Shown here: one piece after another, positions 53,823 to 63,029 of the stretch
How positions within the stretch are numbered: the first letter of the stretch is position 1
Layout of the letters: the number at the start of each line of letters is the position of its first letter
Program-made: the position numbers and the translations under genes
NCBI GenBank assembly: GCA_036245525.1
Contig: BTPG01000004.1
Location: forward strand, 157,677,505 to 157,741,504
Direction of reading: 5' to 3'
From: Semisulcospira habei
Taxonomy: Eukaryota; Mollusca; Gastropoda; Semisulcospiridae
Length of the DNA stretch: 64,000 bases
The notes under the pieces: model-generated
Told to the model about the DNA's origin: nothing
The model's database searches: none
The model's input: only the letters and a program-made list of their open reading frames with translations

Positions 53823-54762
53823 TTTTATAATCACATAAAAAATCATAATGGAATTTAAATCACCAACAATTGCCACTGTAAATGCATTTCAATTTAACAT
53901 GGATGCCAAGTACAATGTCGTGCCAACTTATGATCAGAAAATAATTCAGCTAAATGAGCTCGATATAGCTTTGTATGAAGGAGATTTATTTCAAGTGAAA
54001 GTGCCAAATCCATATGATCATTACCTAAACCCTCCAATTACAGATGATGCAACTGCAAGAAAGTGGTCTTCAAGCCCACTACAGATGTTTCAAAACCAAC
54101 TTAATTTTGCTATACTATGCTCAACTACAGGCTGTGGGGTTTCTTTTACAGACCATTTAAATCACCCAAACAAACTGATTAAGTCTGTCTATCGTTTCCA
54201 CACATATTACAAGCTTAGAAGAATAATGTCAGAACTCCATACCCCACTGCCCACTGAATCCAGTTTTAATCAGTTTAACAATCTGATGGATTTGAAAGCA
54301 TTTGAATGGATCTGTAATGAATTTAACATCAGTACAAAGTATGACTTTACACAAAAACTTGATGATCACAAAGGAATGGGTGCATTGTATTATGCTATGA
54401 GTCACAGACAATACCCTCAAGATTACTGGCCTCCCTACTCTTCATTCTCATCAAAATCTGAAGTGTGGTTGGGCTCAATTGAACAGAAACAGTCTAATGC
54501 CTGGACCACATTTGTCTTAGATAAGAGTGACGGGTTTACTCAAGCAGGAGTCGAACGCATAAATGAGTCTATCAGAACGTTTGTGTGGTGTATACTAGGA
54601 GCACAAGCTCAAACAAAGTCAAATATTTAAACGGGAGTGGGAAATTTGAAGCACAGAAACAGTTTCTTGCAAACCTTGAAGATTTAATTAACTCAGTTGT
54701 TGATCTCCCTTCAAGCAAACACTACCAAGACGTGCTCAGATATGCCAGATCGAAAGTTGACT

Positions 54763-55713
54763 TTGTAGTAGTAGTAGTAGTATTGTGAGGACAAAATAGG
54801 CTGTGAGGCCTTTATAAATGTCCTTTCTTTCTTTATTTCCTTTATGGGTCTGCTATGCATGCAATTTTCCTATAAAATCATTCATCATAGGAATAAAAAA
54901 TCTCTTTAAATTTTGGTAATTCGTCCAGCTGGTTTTTAAAAGAATTTATATTAGATGCTTTTTTTAATGAAACTGGTAAGTCATTCCAAACAATGGCAAC
55001 TCTGTTAGTAAAACAAAACTTCCACAGGTTAGTGTTACAGTGCTGTACAAAGATTTTCCCTTCAGAATTTCGGGTTCTGTCACAGAATGGTGTTGCAAAA
55101 AAGTCGTTCCACTTTAGGTCATCGATGCCTTTATAAATTTTAAAAACTTGGATTAAGTCTCCCCGTATTCTACGTCCGCGTAAGAAGTGTAATCCAAAGT
55201 ATCTGAGTCTGTCTGAATAAGTCATATTTCTACATTCTTTGACCAGCTTTGTTGCTCGTCTCTGCACCCTTTCGAGTGCAGCTGATTGTCTCTTTAAACC
55301 TGGGTACCATACAATGTTTGCATACTCTAAATGTGGTCTGACTAGTGATTTATACTGTTTACTAAAAATGTCCTTGTCCAAATAATTAAAAGCTCTCTTA
55401 ATTACTACAACCATTTTGTTGGCCTTATTGATGCAGTTCTGAATATGGGGGTCAAAAGATAGAACTTTGTCGAAGACCACACCTAAATCTCTTTCCTCCT
55501 CACAAGATACCACCTTTTTAATGTTGCTGTTCACTTTCTTCAAGTAATCGTGTTCAGGATTGTTCCTTCCAGCATGTAAGACCTTGCATTTCTCGACATT
55601 AAAATGTAAGTCCCATGTGTCGGACCACTCTTGCAAGTGATCCAAATCGTGCTGCAACACGTCTTTATTGCTCGATTCATTATAGATTTTAGTATCATCT
55701 GCGAACATTTTGT
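54763..55713 (-). mobile_element. 5'-truncated CR1-like LINE inside block gene 5
   Basis: On the minus strand it starts just before the FADD box of RT and ends with a short 3' UTR and an (ACT)n tail (GTAGTAGTAG on the plus strand). TTTGTAGT occurs at both edges as an 8-bp target-site duplication. Microsatellite-like 3' tails and 5' truncation are typical of CR1-group LINEs. Confidence 0.85.
54878..55708 (-). CDS. Reverse transcriptase C-terminal part of the inserted LINE
   Basis: An unbroken 276-codon frame. MFADDTKIYN holds the catalytic FADD, followed by LQEWSDTWDLHFNVEKCKVL, DLGVVFDKVLSF, YKSLVRPHLEYANIVWYPG, LERVQRRATKLVKECR and, near the end, VAIVWNDLPVSLKKASN with FKNQLD. The last part is the standard CR1/Jockey-type C-terminus. 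Truncated before the rest of the palm, so inactive, but unusually free of stops, so the insertion is probably young. Confidence 0.88.
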   Translation of the reverse strand: MFADDTKIYNESSNKDVLQHDLDHLQEWSDTWDLHFNVEKCKVLHAGRNNPEHDYLKKVNSNIKKVVSCEEERDLGVVFDKVLSFDPHIQNCINKANKMVVVIKRAFNYLDKDIFSKQYKSLVRPHLEYANIVWYPGLKRQSAALERVQRRATKLVKECRNMTYSDRLRYFGLHFLRGRRIRGDLIQVFKIYKGIDDLKWNDFFATPFCDRTRNSEGKIFVQHCNTNLWKFCFTNRVAIVWNDLPVSLKKASNINSFKNQLDELPKFKEIFYSYDE

Positions 55714-55989
55714 AGTTGGCATCGGGCTATACATGTTACCATCTGACCTTCAACTCCAAATGGGTACAATAATAAATTATAATAACGAAATAATTGTTGC
55801 AGGGAGTGATCAGAAATTAGGCCTCAATCAATCTGTAAACTTGAGCCCAACAACCACTCACCTACAACCATTAAAATCATTAATAACGCCAGTAACGCCA
55901 GTAACATCATCATCACCTGTACAGACAGTAATGCCAGTAATGTCAGTAACAGCCACAGCATCTGCACCGACACCTGCACCGGTACCAGC

Positions 55990-56879
55990 ACCAGTACAGC
56001 CAGTAACCCCAGTAAACACACATGAGTCAGAGAGAACTGCATTGGTAATAGGCCTTACTGGATTAGGGATATTACTTCTTACCTGTTTCATTAAATACCC
56101 TATAATTAACCATCCTACTGTCACCAAAAAGACCCATACATGCTCTGCCATAAACCCTACTATCTTTGCTGCAGTACTTATAAGCCAACTGACAACACTC
56201 CCTATTATGCCAGGCAAGGCATCCATTGCTTTTACAGCTAATTTCTGAAGTAAGTCTGATATATGAGACAGCTGTTTTGTTTTACCCACGACTGTAAATC
56301 TTTTGAGTCTGATGGAACTGGAGGAGCTGGAGGGGCCGGGGTGCTACAACCTGGTCCACCCGTTACAGCTAACACTACAGTACTGATAATAAATCCAAGA
56401 GCAGTAATTAAACTTGCAATAGTGATACCCTGCTCTCTGAAAAGTGTTTTCAATCTCTCAGCCAAAGTTGTGTCTTCGTGAAGTATTTTCTGACTAGTTT
56501 CTCTAATCCTGTTGACCTGTGTTTTCAGTTTTTCTTTCCCAATTTCAACTACTTCTAGCCGTGCTGATCTTTCTATCTGCAAATCATTTAATCTGTGTTG
56601 TATTCTTTCTTTCATTTCTGTGTCATAATTCTCATCATCAGCTTTAGCTAATTTTTCTTTTTCTCTTTCTATGTGATTATCAAGCTCGCCTAGTTTGGTT
56701 ACATTATTCACCAGCTCACATCTGATTGACTGCAGTGATTTATCCAACCCCATAATTTCCCGCATTGTCAAAGGAGAGTCACCCATTGTTTTCATAGCCT
56801 CATTTATTTGCCCTTCTGTAAATGAAGTTTCTTGTATTACTGTGTTTGCTAATTCTGGCAGTCTTGTTACTTCAGTCAT
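55990..56879 (-). pseudogene. Block gene 6: coiled-coil membrane protein, one frameshift
   Basis: ATG at 56879. Residues 1-170 are helical and highly charged (SIRCELVNNVTKLGELDNHI; EREKEKLAKADDENYD; KEKLKTQVNRIRETSQKILH), a coiled coil. A membrane segment ITALGFIISTVVLAVTGG follows, then a Pro-rich linker (PAPPAPPVPS). A frameshift near 56260-56280 moves to a second frame with LPGIIGSVVSWLIST and MAEHVWVFLVTVGWLIIGYL, two more membrane-prone helices. The true 3' end probably lies near 56085-55990. It is convergent with, and overlaps, the end of block gene 5. From memory a similar protein is common and repetitive in coral and anemone genomes (unchecked). Confidence 0.65.
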
Positions 56880-56885
56880 TTCAAT

Positions 56886-57023
56886 TTACTGTCCAGTTGG
56901 CAACCTTGTTTGCGCATCATGAAGAGCACTAGAAAGATGAGGTGGTAACTGTTTATCTCCAATACCAAGTTGGCGAAATGACTGAAGTAACAAGACTGCC
57001 ATAATCAGTGTTAAGTTTGTCAT
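56886..57023 (-). CDS. Block gene 7: 45-residue small protein
   Basis: A short frame from ATG at 57023 to TAA at 56886, ending 6 bp before the start of block gene 6. It begins MTNLTLIMAVLLLQSFRQLG, a possible signal anchor, followed by a polar tail ending RLPTGQ. Supported by its exact tandem spacing to gene 6 and absence of other content. Function unknown. Confidence 0.45.
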   Translation of the reverse strand: MTNLTLIMAVLLLQSFRQLGIGDKQLPPHLSSALHDAQTRLPTGQ

Positions 57024-57151
57024 AGTTGAAAATGATGCATTAAACACTAACAGCAGAACAGTATTTTGTGATTTATTTCGTAAGACCCTGGCTCCGCTCG
57101 AGAATCAATCAACAACTTTGCTGGCCAGGGCCACAATGTTTTTCGGGAAGT

Positions 57152-57205
57152 AAAGTATAACAAGCAAAAGCTCATGAATAATTAATTTGCTTGTTATACA
57201 CTATG
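57152..57205. repeat. Inverted repeat at the right edge of the ORF block
   Basis: GTATAACAAGCAAA and TTTGCTTGTTATAC form 14-bp perfect arms around an AT-rich 16-base loop. It is a candidate boundary structure of the block, but no partner was found on the left. Confidence 0.6.
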
Positions 57206-57287
57206 TCAGTACATGTGTCAAAGAAGTGAAAAAAAATATGGAGTGGGTACATAACATTATCTTGTATAGTGTACAAGACTATAGTGT

Positions 57288-57288
57288 A

Positions 57289-57345
<57 letters not shown>
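57288..57345. repeat. (GT)n(GA)n microsatellite
   Basis: About 21 GT then about 8 GA units. Confidence 0.95.
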
Positions 57346-57347
<2 letters not shown>

Positions 57348-57389
57348 TTTTCTGCTCCTTGTAAATCAATGTATTTTTTGTTGTTGTTG

Positions 57390-57452
57390 TAATTTTTTTT
57401 TTTTTTTTTTTTTTTTGGGGGGGGGGGGGGGGGTTGGGTTTTTTTTTTTTTG
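57390..57452. repeat. Poly-T / poly-G / poly-T tract
   Basis: About 25 T, 18 G, a short GTTGGG, then 12 T. Confidence 0.95.
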
Positions 57453-57454
57453 TA

Positions 57455-57572
57455 ATGTATGTGCTTGTTTTTGTATTTTGCTTCACTGTTTCATTACTGT
57501 GATTGTAAAGCGCCTAGAGCACCTTGGTGATTAGGCGCTATACAAATTACCTTTATTATTATTATTATTAAA
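57455..57572 (+). mobile_element. 3' end of a SINE or L2-like element
   Basis: GTAAAGCGCCTAGAGCACCT, a TAGGCGCTATACAAAT hairpin partner, and (ATT)n at 57556-57571. It shares the GCGCTATA..(ATT)n end style with the LINEs in the window. The body upstream is not recognisable. Confidence 0.65.
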
Positions 57573-57671
57573 CTTTATGGTCATACATAGTGCCAGACAC
57601 CCATGAGTTTATTTGCCTGCCAAACTGGTACCGATGGAGCCCTTGGCTAGTGAACTACCTGGAACACATAC

Positions 57672-57852
57672 CTCTGGCCTGAATGTTGTGTTTGTCACAA
57701 AAGGCTTTGAACTGGGGAGACGCGGACAGCTTCGGGATCCTGATGTGCACAGATGCGCGGAGGGTAGTGCCTAAGTTGGAGGGGCAGAAGGTCAGGTAAC
57801 CAAGACCCTTCATCTTAGCGAATGGCAGCTTCTTCTCCAGCTGACGGATGGC
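57672..57852 (-). CDS. AK: Arginine kinase-like, penultimate exon
   Basis: A 181-bp exon (60 codons plus one base) reads AIRQLEKKLPFAKMKGLGYL then TFCPSNLGTTLRASVHIRIP and SPQFKAFCDKHNIQAR. CPSNLGT is the phosphagen kinase signature with the reactive cysteine; most members have CPTNLGT. RASVHI supplies arginines that bind the nucleotide phosphates. Acceptor CATTACAG precedes 57852 and donor GTATGTG follows 57672. Its last base pairs with the first two bases of exon 45605 to code Gly. Confidence 0.95.
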
Positions 57853-57939
57853 CTGTAATGGGACAATTAAAGATATAAATCCTACTGAGAAAATGCTTGG
57901 AATTTCATGCCCCGCAAAATCACCACCCCCTCGTCCCAA

Positions 57940-58150
57940 ACCCCCCTACATCCTGCTGGGGCTCAAGAAAATCTATGCAGTTTGCAGGTGGAATGATCCG
58001 GTTGAGGCGTCTGACGATGCCAGCGTAGATTTTCTCCAGCAAAAAAACTGAGCTCATCTCTCGCATGAAAAATTCCTGCACCACCGTCCTTGTAAACCCT
58101 TTCAGTGCCAGTGGACGCAAAATTTATGTCTTTGAAAGCAGGGTAAATTC
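57940..58150. repeat. Decayed family B-like element
   Basis: GGGGCTCAAGAAAATCTATG..TTTGCAGGTGG looks like a right hairpin arm, and AACCCTTTCAGTGCCAGTGG at 58096 like a family B terminus. No clear left arm. Confidence 0.4.
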
Positions 58151-58670
58151 CACACCGAATAACCCCATCAATCCACGCTATGTCGATAGGAACAGAGTCA
58201 GCAAGTGGCAAAGAACTTCCTCTATCTTACGGATGGCCCGATACAGACAAACAGATGGCAACATTCGTTCAAGTTTGCAGCATGAAATTTCTGCATATCT
58301 ACTTACTTCAAGCGCATATAGGCATAAACATTTGTTAGGTTTGATTGTGTATAGTTCATTCAAATTTCCCAGAGTTCCCTGAGGCCCAGTAAAGCCCGAC
58401 ACACCAGTGTACAGCCTCATTTCAACGCCAACTGGACAGGTGCCGCTGGTTAATCATTACTACAAGTAATTTAGCATATCTTTCTCAAACTGGATTCTGA
58501 AGGTTTTACATTCGAAAACATGCAAGACTTATCAAAGTCCCCACTTGATTACACACAGACAATGTTTCACAACCTCGACAGTAGCAAGCATTCCACATTT
58601 GCAGCATCCAAGATGATAAAAATGTTGCTAGGACGACATTTTTTAAAGTACTAGAGAGTCTTTTTGAGTT
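58151..58670. other. Intron sequence, no feature seen
   Basis: Ordinary AT-rich DNA in the arginine kinase-like intron. Confidence 0.5.
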
Positions 58671-58675
58671 GCCAC

Positions 58676-59308
58676 CAAACTTGATCCTATCTCGCATTGA
58701 CTACTGCAACTCTCTCCTTTCCGGCCTCTCTCACTCCACCACTTTCACTATCCAGCGCGTCCAGAACAATGCTGCCCTCCTCGTCCTCAGAAAGAAAAAC
58801 TCCGACCACATCACTCCCCTGCTTAAACTCCTTCACTGGTTTCCCATCCCCCAACGCATCCAATACAAGATTCTGTCCGTCTGCTACAAATCCCTGAACA
58901 ACTGCGCTCCCGCCCATCTCTCAAACTTACTTCACCCCTACACTCCTCCCCGCTCCGCCTCCGACCCTCTTCGCCTCCACATCCCCCGCACTAAACTCAG
59001 CACTTTCGGCCCCCGCTCCTTCTCAGTATACGGTCCATCCTTCTGGAACACTCTCCCACTCTCTCTCCGTCAGAAACACTCTCTCTCCTCCTTCCAGTCC
59101 GCCCTCAAAACTCACCTCTTTCAACAGTTCTAGCACTATACCACCACACTCCCCAACCTAAGCAGACTGTCGTATATATTTCACTATTTGTGGTTCGTGA
59201 GTCGTTGTCTAAAGCGTGCGATTGCGTGCGCGAGTTGTGAGTGCGCGCTTAGAGTTATAATTATTATAAGATAAGCGCATTATAAATACCGTAATTATTA
59301 TTATTAGT
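58676..59308 (+). mobile_element. 5'-truncated L2-like LINE, copy 3
   Basis: It corresponds to the last 640 bp of copies 1 and 2: DYCNSLLSGLSHSTTFTIQR, NSDHITPLLKLLHWFPIPQR and QSALKTHLFQQF with a stop at 59133, then the 3' UTR word GCGCGCTTAGAGTTATAATT, GATAAGCGCATTATAAAT and (ATT)n. It is inserted antisense in the arginine kinase-like gene, with its 3' end 42 bp from the exon donor at 59351. Confidence 0.93.
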
Positions 59309-59350
59309 TAAAATCCATTAAGACAACACCATATAGCAAGAACACTGTAC

Positions 59351-59516
59351 CGTGACAAGGCGCAGGTAGACCTCCTTGAGGTTCCCTCCCGGTTGCATGG
59401 AGATGAGTCGGAGATGGTCCTCTCCGTTCACCCACACCAGGAACTTCTTGTGGAGCGATTGATAGATCCCGCGCCCCACAGGCCAGTCAGCATACCCCCC
59501 AGCTGCTTTCAAAAAC
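59351..59516 (-). CDS. AK: Arginine kinase-like, exon (most 5' seen)
   Basis: A 166-bp exon (one base plus 55 codons) reads [40 protein letters not shown] and [20 protein letters not shown] and FLVWVN.EDHLR.ISM are phosphagen kinase hallmarks; the Glu of the EDH word is a catalytic carboxylate and the His-Leu-Arg binds phosphate. Acceptor TGGACAG precedes 59516 and donor GTACAG follows 59351. Exons for the N-terminal domain are not in the remaining 4.5 kb and must lie to the right. Confidence 0.95.
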
Positions 59517-59522
59517 CTGTCC

Positions 59523-59635
59523 AGAGATTGATTGATTGATTGATTGATTGATGGATGGATGGATGGATGGATCCATCCATCGATCCATCCATTCATTAAT
59601 TCATCCATCTATCCATTAATCCATTCATCCATTGC
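59523..59635. repeat. (GATT)n(GGAT)n(CCAT)n microsatellite
   Basis: GATT x5, GGAT x5, then CCATCCATC and CATT drift. Its own units can fold back (GGATGGAT / ATCCATCC). Confidence 0.92.
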
Positions 59636-59925
59636 CTGATTAATTGAAAAAGGGAAAAGGGATCTGATTGTTCGCTTACTTGTGTCTCTTACATTTTGTG
59701 ATTCCCTTTGTTGTCTATACTGATTCTGTTAACGCTTGCTTCATCTGATTCCTTGATTAAATCATACAAAACGAGAAAAGTAAGGCCCTAATGGCTCACG
59801 TATATGACTGATCCATGTACTTAGTCTTACTTTTGTGACTTTGACATTTCACTGAAACGAAGAAGTGTACAGGTGTTTTTAACATAAGTAAAGGGGTACC
59901 TTTCGTACCATAATAATAATAATAA
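59636..59925. other. No feature seen
   Basis: AT-rich DNA with an (AAT)n word at about 59911-59925. Confidence 0.4.
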
Positions 59926-61929
59926 AAGCACTGAAAGCAGTGTATGGCCCCAAGCACCTGGTACAAAGTCCCCTGCGAAGCGCGAATGGCCAGGCACTCC
60001 TCACAGATAATACCTCCATCTTGAACCGCTGGTCGGAGTACTTTCAGAGCCTCTTCAGCGCTGAGCGCACTGTTCAAGAAGCAGTCGTCCTACAAATCCC
60101 ACAACTCCCAGTAAAGGTTGAATTGGACGAACCGCCCACCGCTGAAGAGACCCTCACAGCCATCCACCAGCTCAAGAGTGGCAAAGCAGCAGGCATTGAT
60201 GGAATACCGCCAGAGATCTGGAAACATGGAGGCACAGCACTGCACAACAAGCTCCACGACCTCTTTCTTTGCTGCTGGGAGGAAGGAACACTACCAAAGG
60301 ATCTCCGTGATGCTGTCGTTATCACCCTGTACAAGAACAAAGGCGAGAAGTCTGACTGTTCCAACTATCGGGGAATTACCTTGCTGTCCATTGCTGGGAA
60401 AATTCTTGCAAGGCTGCTCCTGAATCGGCTGGTACCTGCCATCGCTGAAGACCACCTCCCAGAGGGCCAGTGTGGCTTCAGAGCAAACAGGAGCACCACC
60501 GATATGGTCTTTGTGCTGAGACAGCTTCAGGAGAAGTGCCGCGAGCAGAACAAAGGGCTGTACATAACGTTTGTGGACCTAACAAAACCGTTCGACACTG
60601 TCAGCAGGCAAGGCATGTGGCAGATCCTGGAGCGACTTGGCTGACCCCAAAGTTCCTCAGCATGATTGTCCAGCTACACGAGGACCAGCAAGGCCAGGTC
60701 AGACTCAACAATGACCTCTCCGAACCATTCCCTATTCTCAACGGCGTAAAGCAGGGCTGTGTGCTGGCACCGACCCTCTTCACCATCTTTTTTAGCATGA
60801 TGTTGAAGCAGGCCACAGTGGACCTTGATGATGACGATGCAGTGTACATCAGGTATCGTCTCGATGGCAGCCTGTTCAACCTCAGACGACTGCAGGCCCA
60901 CACGAAAACCCTAGACCAACTGATTAGTGAGCTGCTTTTTGCTGATGACGCTGCCCTCGTTGCACACACAGAGAGAGCCTTGCAGCGCATCACGTCCAGT
61001 TTCGCAGACGCTGCCTGGCAGCTCTTTGGACTCGAGGTCAGTCTGAAAAAGACAGAGGTCCTCCATCAGCCGGCACCCAAGACAGTGTATCGCCCTCCTC
61101 ACATCACCATTGGCGAGTCTGAACTAAAGTCAGTGCACCAGTTTACTTACCTTGGCTGCATTATCACGTCGGACACCAAGCTGGACAAGGAGCTTGACAG
61201 CAGGCTGGCAAAGCGAACAGCGCTTTCGGGCGACTTTTCAAGCGGGTGTGGCACAATCAACAGCTGAAAACAGGCACCAAGATCAGCTTGTACAGAGCTG
61301 TGGTCTTCACTACCCTCTGTATGGTTCCGAGTCCTGGGCCCTCTACCGCAGCCAACTACGACTCCTCGAACGCTTCCACCAGCGCTGCCTGCGCACCATT
61401 CTGGGCATTTACTGGAGTGACTATGTCACGAACGTCGAGGTCCTTGAACAGGCTGAAACTGTGAGCATCGAGCCTTTGCTGCTGCGGACATAGCTCCGCT
61501 GGGCGGGGCATGTCTCCAGGATGGAGGATCATCGCCTACCAAAGATCACCCTGTTCGGCGAGCTTGCTACTGGACACCGTGACAGAGGGGCACCAAAGAA
61601 GAGATACAAAGACTGTCTCAAGAAGTCACTTAGTGCCTGCCAAATCGACCACCACCAGTGGTCTTCGCTTGCTGTGGACCGTGACACCTGGCGCTCCACC
61701 ATTTACAAGGCAGCTGTCTCCTTTGAGGACTCTCGCAGAGCTAGCCTTAAGGACAAGCGGCTCAGGAGAAAAAACAGAGATGCTGCAACTCAGAACCCTG
61801 GCCATACCTCCCCCTGCAGCCACTGCGGTCGAACCTGCCTGTCCCGGATTGGCCTCCGCAGCCACGAACAAGCCTGCAGACGTCGTGGGCAACTCCTATA
61901 AAATCTTCGTTCGCGAAGTCAAGCCAAGA

Positions 61930-61930
<1 letters not shown>
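59926..61930 (+). mobile_element. LINE with C-terminal zinc finger, 5' truncated
   Basis: The RT-bearing element lacks its endonuclease part and has a very short 3' UTR (61902-61930, with the small palindrome CTTCGTTCGCGAAG). The clade is uncertain; the C2H2-type end and protein wording suggest an I/Nimbus- or R-like group. Confidence 0.8.
59940..61901 (+). pseudogene. Broken reverse transcriptase with zinc finger
   Basis: VYGPKHLVQSPLRSANGQAL, KSGKAAGIDGIPPEIWKHGG, NYRGITLLSIAGKILARLLL, QCGFRANRSTTDMVFVLRQL and YITFVDLTKPFDTVSRQGMW are read to 60644, where the frame shifts. The next frame has LNGVKQGCVLAPTLFTIFF and LLFADDAALVAHTERALQRI (catalytic FADD). More shifts lie near 61222 and 61315, a TAG at 61491 and a shift near 61515. 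The end has CSHCGRTCLSRIGLRSHEQ, a CX2C..H zinc-finger word typical of this LINE type. The catalytic palm Asp before the AFD-type word is in VDLTKPFD, where Pro replaces the usual Ala. Confidence 0.88.
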
Positions 61931-61980
<50 letters not shown>

Positions 61981-62997
61981 ATAGTTCTTGTATAGAGCTG
62001 TTCTCCAGGAAAACACTGGACTCACTGCGCATGCACAAGGGCACACCCTTTCTCTCAGACACACACGCACAATTATACACTACCTTAAACCACTCCATCC
62101 CTTCCCAACACCTTACATTCACTTCCTCTGGTATCAGAATAAGTGGCAGTCAACAGTTAGCTAAATATGAGCTAAGTGTTAAATGCCCGACAAAAAAGAA
62201 AAATCTTTAAGTGAGCTTTGACAATGTGGGCAGATGCCGCATGTCCGTTGGCAGAGAGTTCCACTCACTTGGGGCTAAAAAGGTGAAAGAACGCTCCCCG
62301 ACAGTTTTCATGTTAAGCTTCGGGATTTTAAAAAGTTTTACACTAGAGGAACAGAGGGTGCGTGATGGCTGATAAGCAGACAGCTTGGCAGAGCGGTACG
62401 GTGGGAGAGATCTGTCAAAATGCCGATAGGCGAAAATTGCATTTTTGTATTGGCAGCGGAATTTGACGGGCAGCCAGTGCAGCTGCTTCAGTAGAGGCGT
62501 AAAGTGGTCTCTCTTTCGTTTCTTCAAGATGAGACGCGCCGCATTGTTCTGATTCATCTGCAAGCGTGAAATCTGATTTGCTGGTAAACCTGCCAGTACA
62601 GAATTGCAATAATCGAGCCTGGAAGTAATCAATGCATTTACAAGTCTTGACGCCGTACCTTCTGTGAGATACGGTCTGAGAGAAGAAATTCTGCGCTGCT
62701 CAAGGAAACCAGCTCGGCAGACGCTACTGATATGATCATGCATGTAGAGCGTCGAATCAATCTTCACACCCAGATATTTGACACATTTCTGGAAGGGAAC
62801 GCTGCAGCCACCAATGTTTGCGGACTCGCCGTCAATCAGACTAAGGCGAGACTGAGAGCCGGCAGGCATGACTTCGGTTTTGTCAGTGTTAAGCTTGAGT
62901 TTGTTGCTAGTCATCCAGGACAGGACGTCGTCTATACAACACTGTACGCTCATCTTAGCGGAGCTGAAATGGCTAGGCGCGCTACTTTTTGACAATT
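61931..62997 (-). mobile_element. 5'-truncated L2-like LINE, family B, minus copy
   Basis: The 3' tail (AAT)n on the plus strand at 61931-61979 abuts the preceding LINE. The 3' UTR shares TTGTATAGAGCTGTTCTCCA and the GCATGCACA word with the plus copy at 37965-38622. Confidence 0.88.
62207..62995 (-). CDS. RT C-terminal frame of the family B LINE
   Basis: 262 codons open to a stop at 62207. VLSWMTSNKLKLNTDKTEVM, VKYLGVKIDSTLYMHDHISS, LITSRLDYCNSVLAGLPANQ, RDHFTPLLKQLHWLPVKFRC and SFTFLAPSEWNSLPTDMRHL are in order. It lies downstream of the catalytic palm, so it cannot be an active enzyme. The annotated first Met is arbitrary. Confidence 0.85.
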   Translation of the reverse strand: MSKSSAPSHFSSAKMSVQCCIDDVLSWMTSNKLKLNTDKTEVMPAGSQSRLSLIDGESANIGGCSVPFQKCVKYLGVKIDSTLYMHDHISSVCRAGFLEQRRISSLRPYLTEGTASRLVNALITSRLDYCNSVLAGLPANQISRLQMNQNNAARLILKKRKRDHFTPLLKQLHWLPVKFRCQYKNAIFAYRHFDRSLPPYRSAKLSAYQPSRTLCSSSVKLFKIPKLNMKTVGERSFTFLAPSEWNSLPTDMRHLPTLSKLT

Positions 62998-63029
62998 CAG
63001 TATCGTCAGCATACTTGCGAAATCCCTGT

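Larger units (their letters stand above)
53848..56248 (+). pseudogene. Block gene 5: long plus-strand gene, frameshifted and split by a LINE
   Basis: Frame 1 runs 53848-54630 (MEFKSPTIATVNAFQFNMDA; CSTTGCGVSFTDHLNHPN; YYKLRRIMSE; DGFTQAGVERINESIRTFVW). A one-base-type shift near 54618 moves to 54620-54762 (AQKQFLANLEDLINSVVDLP, YQDVLRYARS). The LINE at 54763-55713 interrupts the codons after that. The frame resumes near 55711 (GIGLYMLPSDLQLQMG) and runs through a Thr/Pro/Val/Ala-rich tract to a membrane helix (TALVIGLTGLGILLLTCFI) at about 56038-56095, with a formal stop at 56248. It is the largest gene of the block, over 400 codons. No enzyme motif recognised. Confidence 0.65.

Noticed and set aside
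55631..56248. ORF starting at 55631 as an independent gene
   Set aside because: Its first 27 codons lie in the LINE on the opposite strand; only the part from about 55711 belongs to block gene 5.
51546..57023. Assigning the block to Polinton, adintovirus or another named group
   Set aside because: No polymerase, integrase, ATPase or protease motif was visible and terminal repeats were not found, so a name would go beyond the evidence.
57920..58120. Minus-strand ORF with VQEFFMREMSSVFLLEKIYA as a host exon
   Set aside because: No family match, no clear splice sites, and it overlaps a decayed family B-like repeat.
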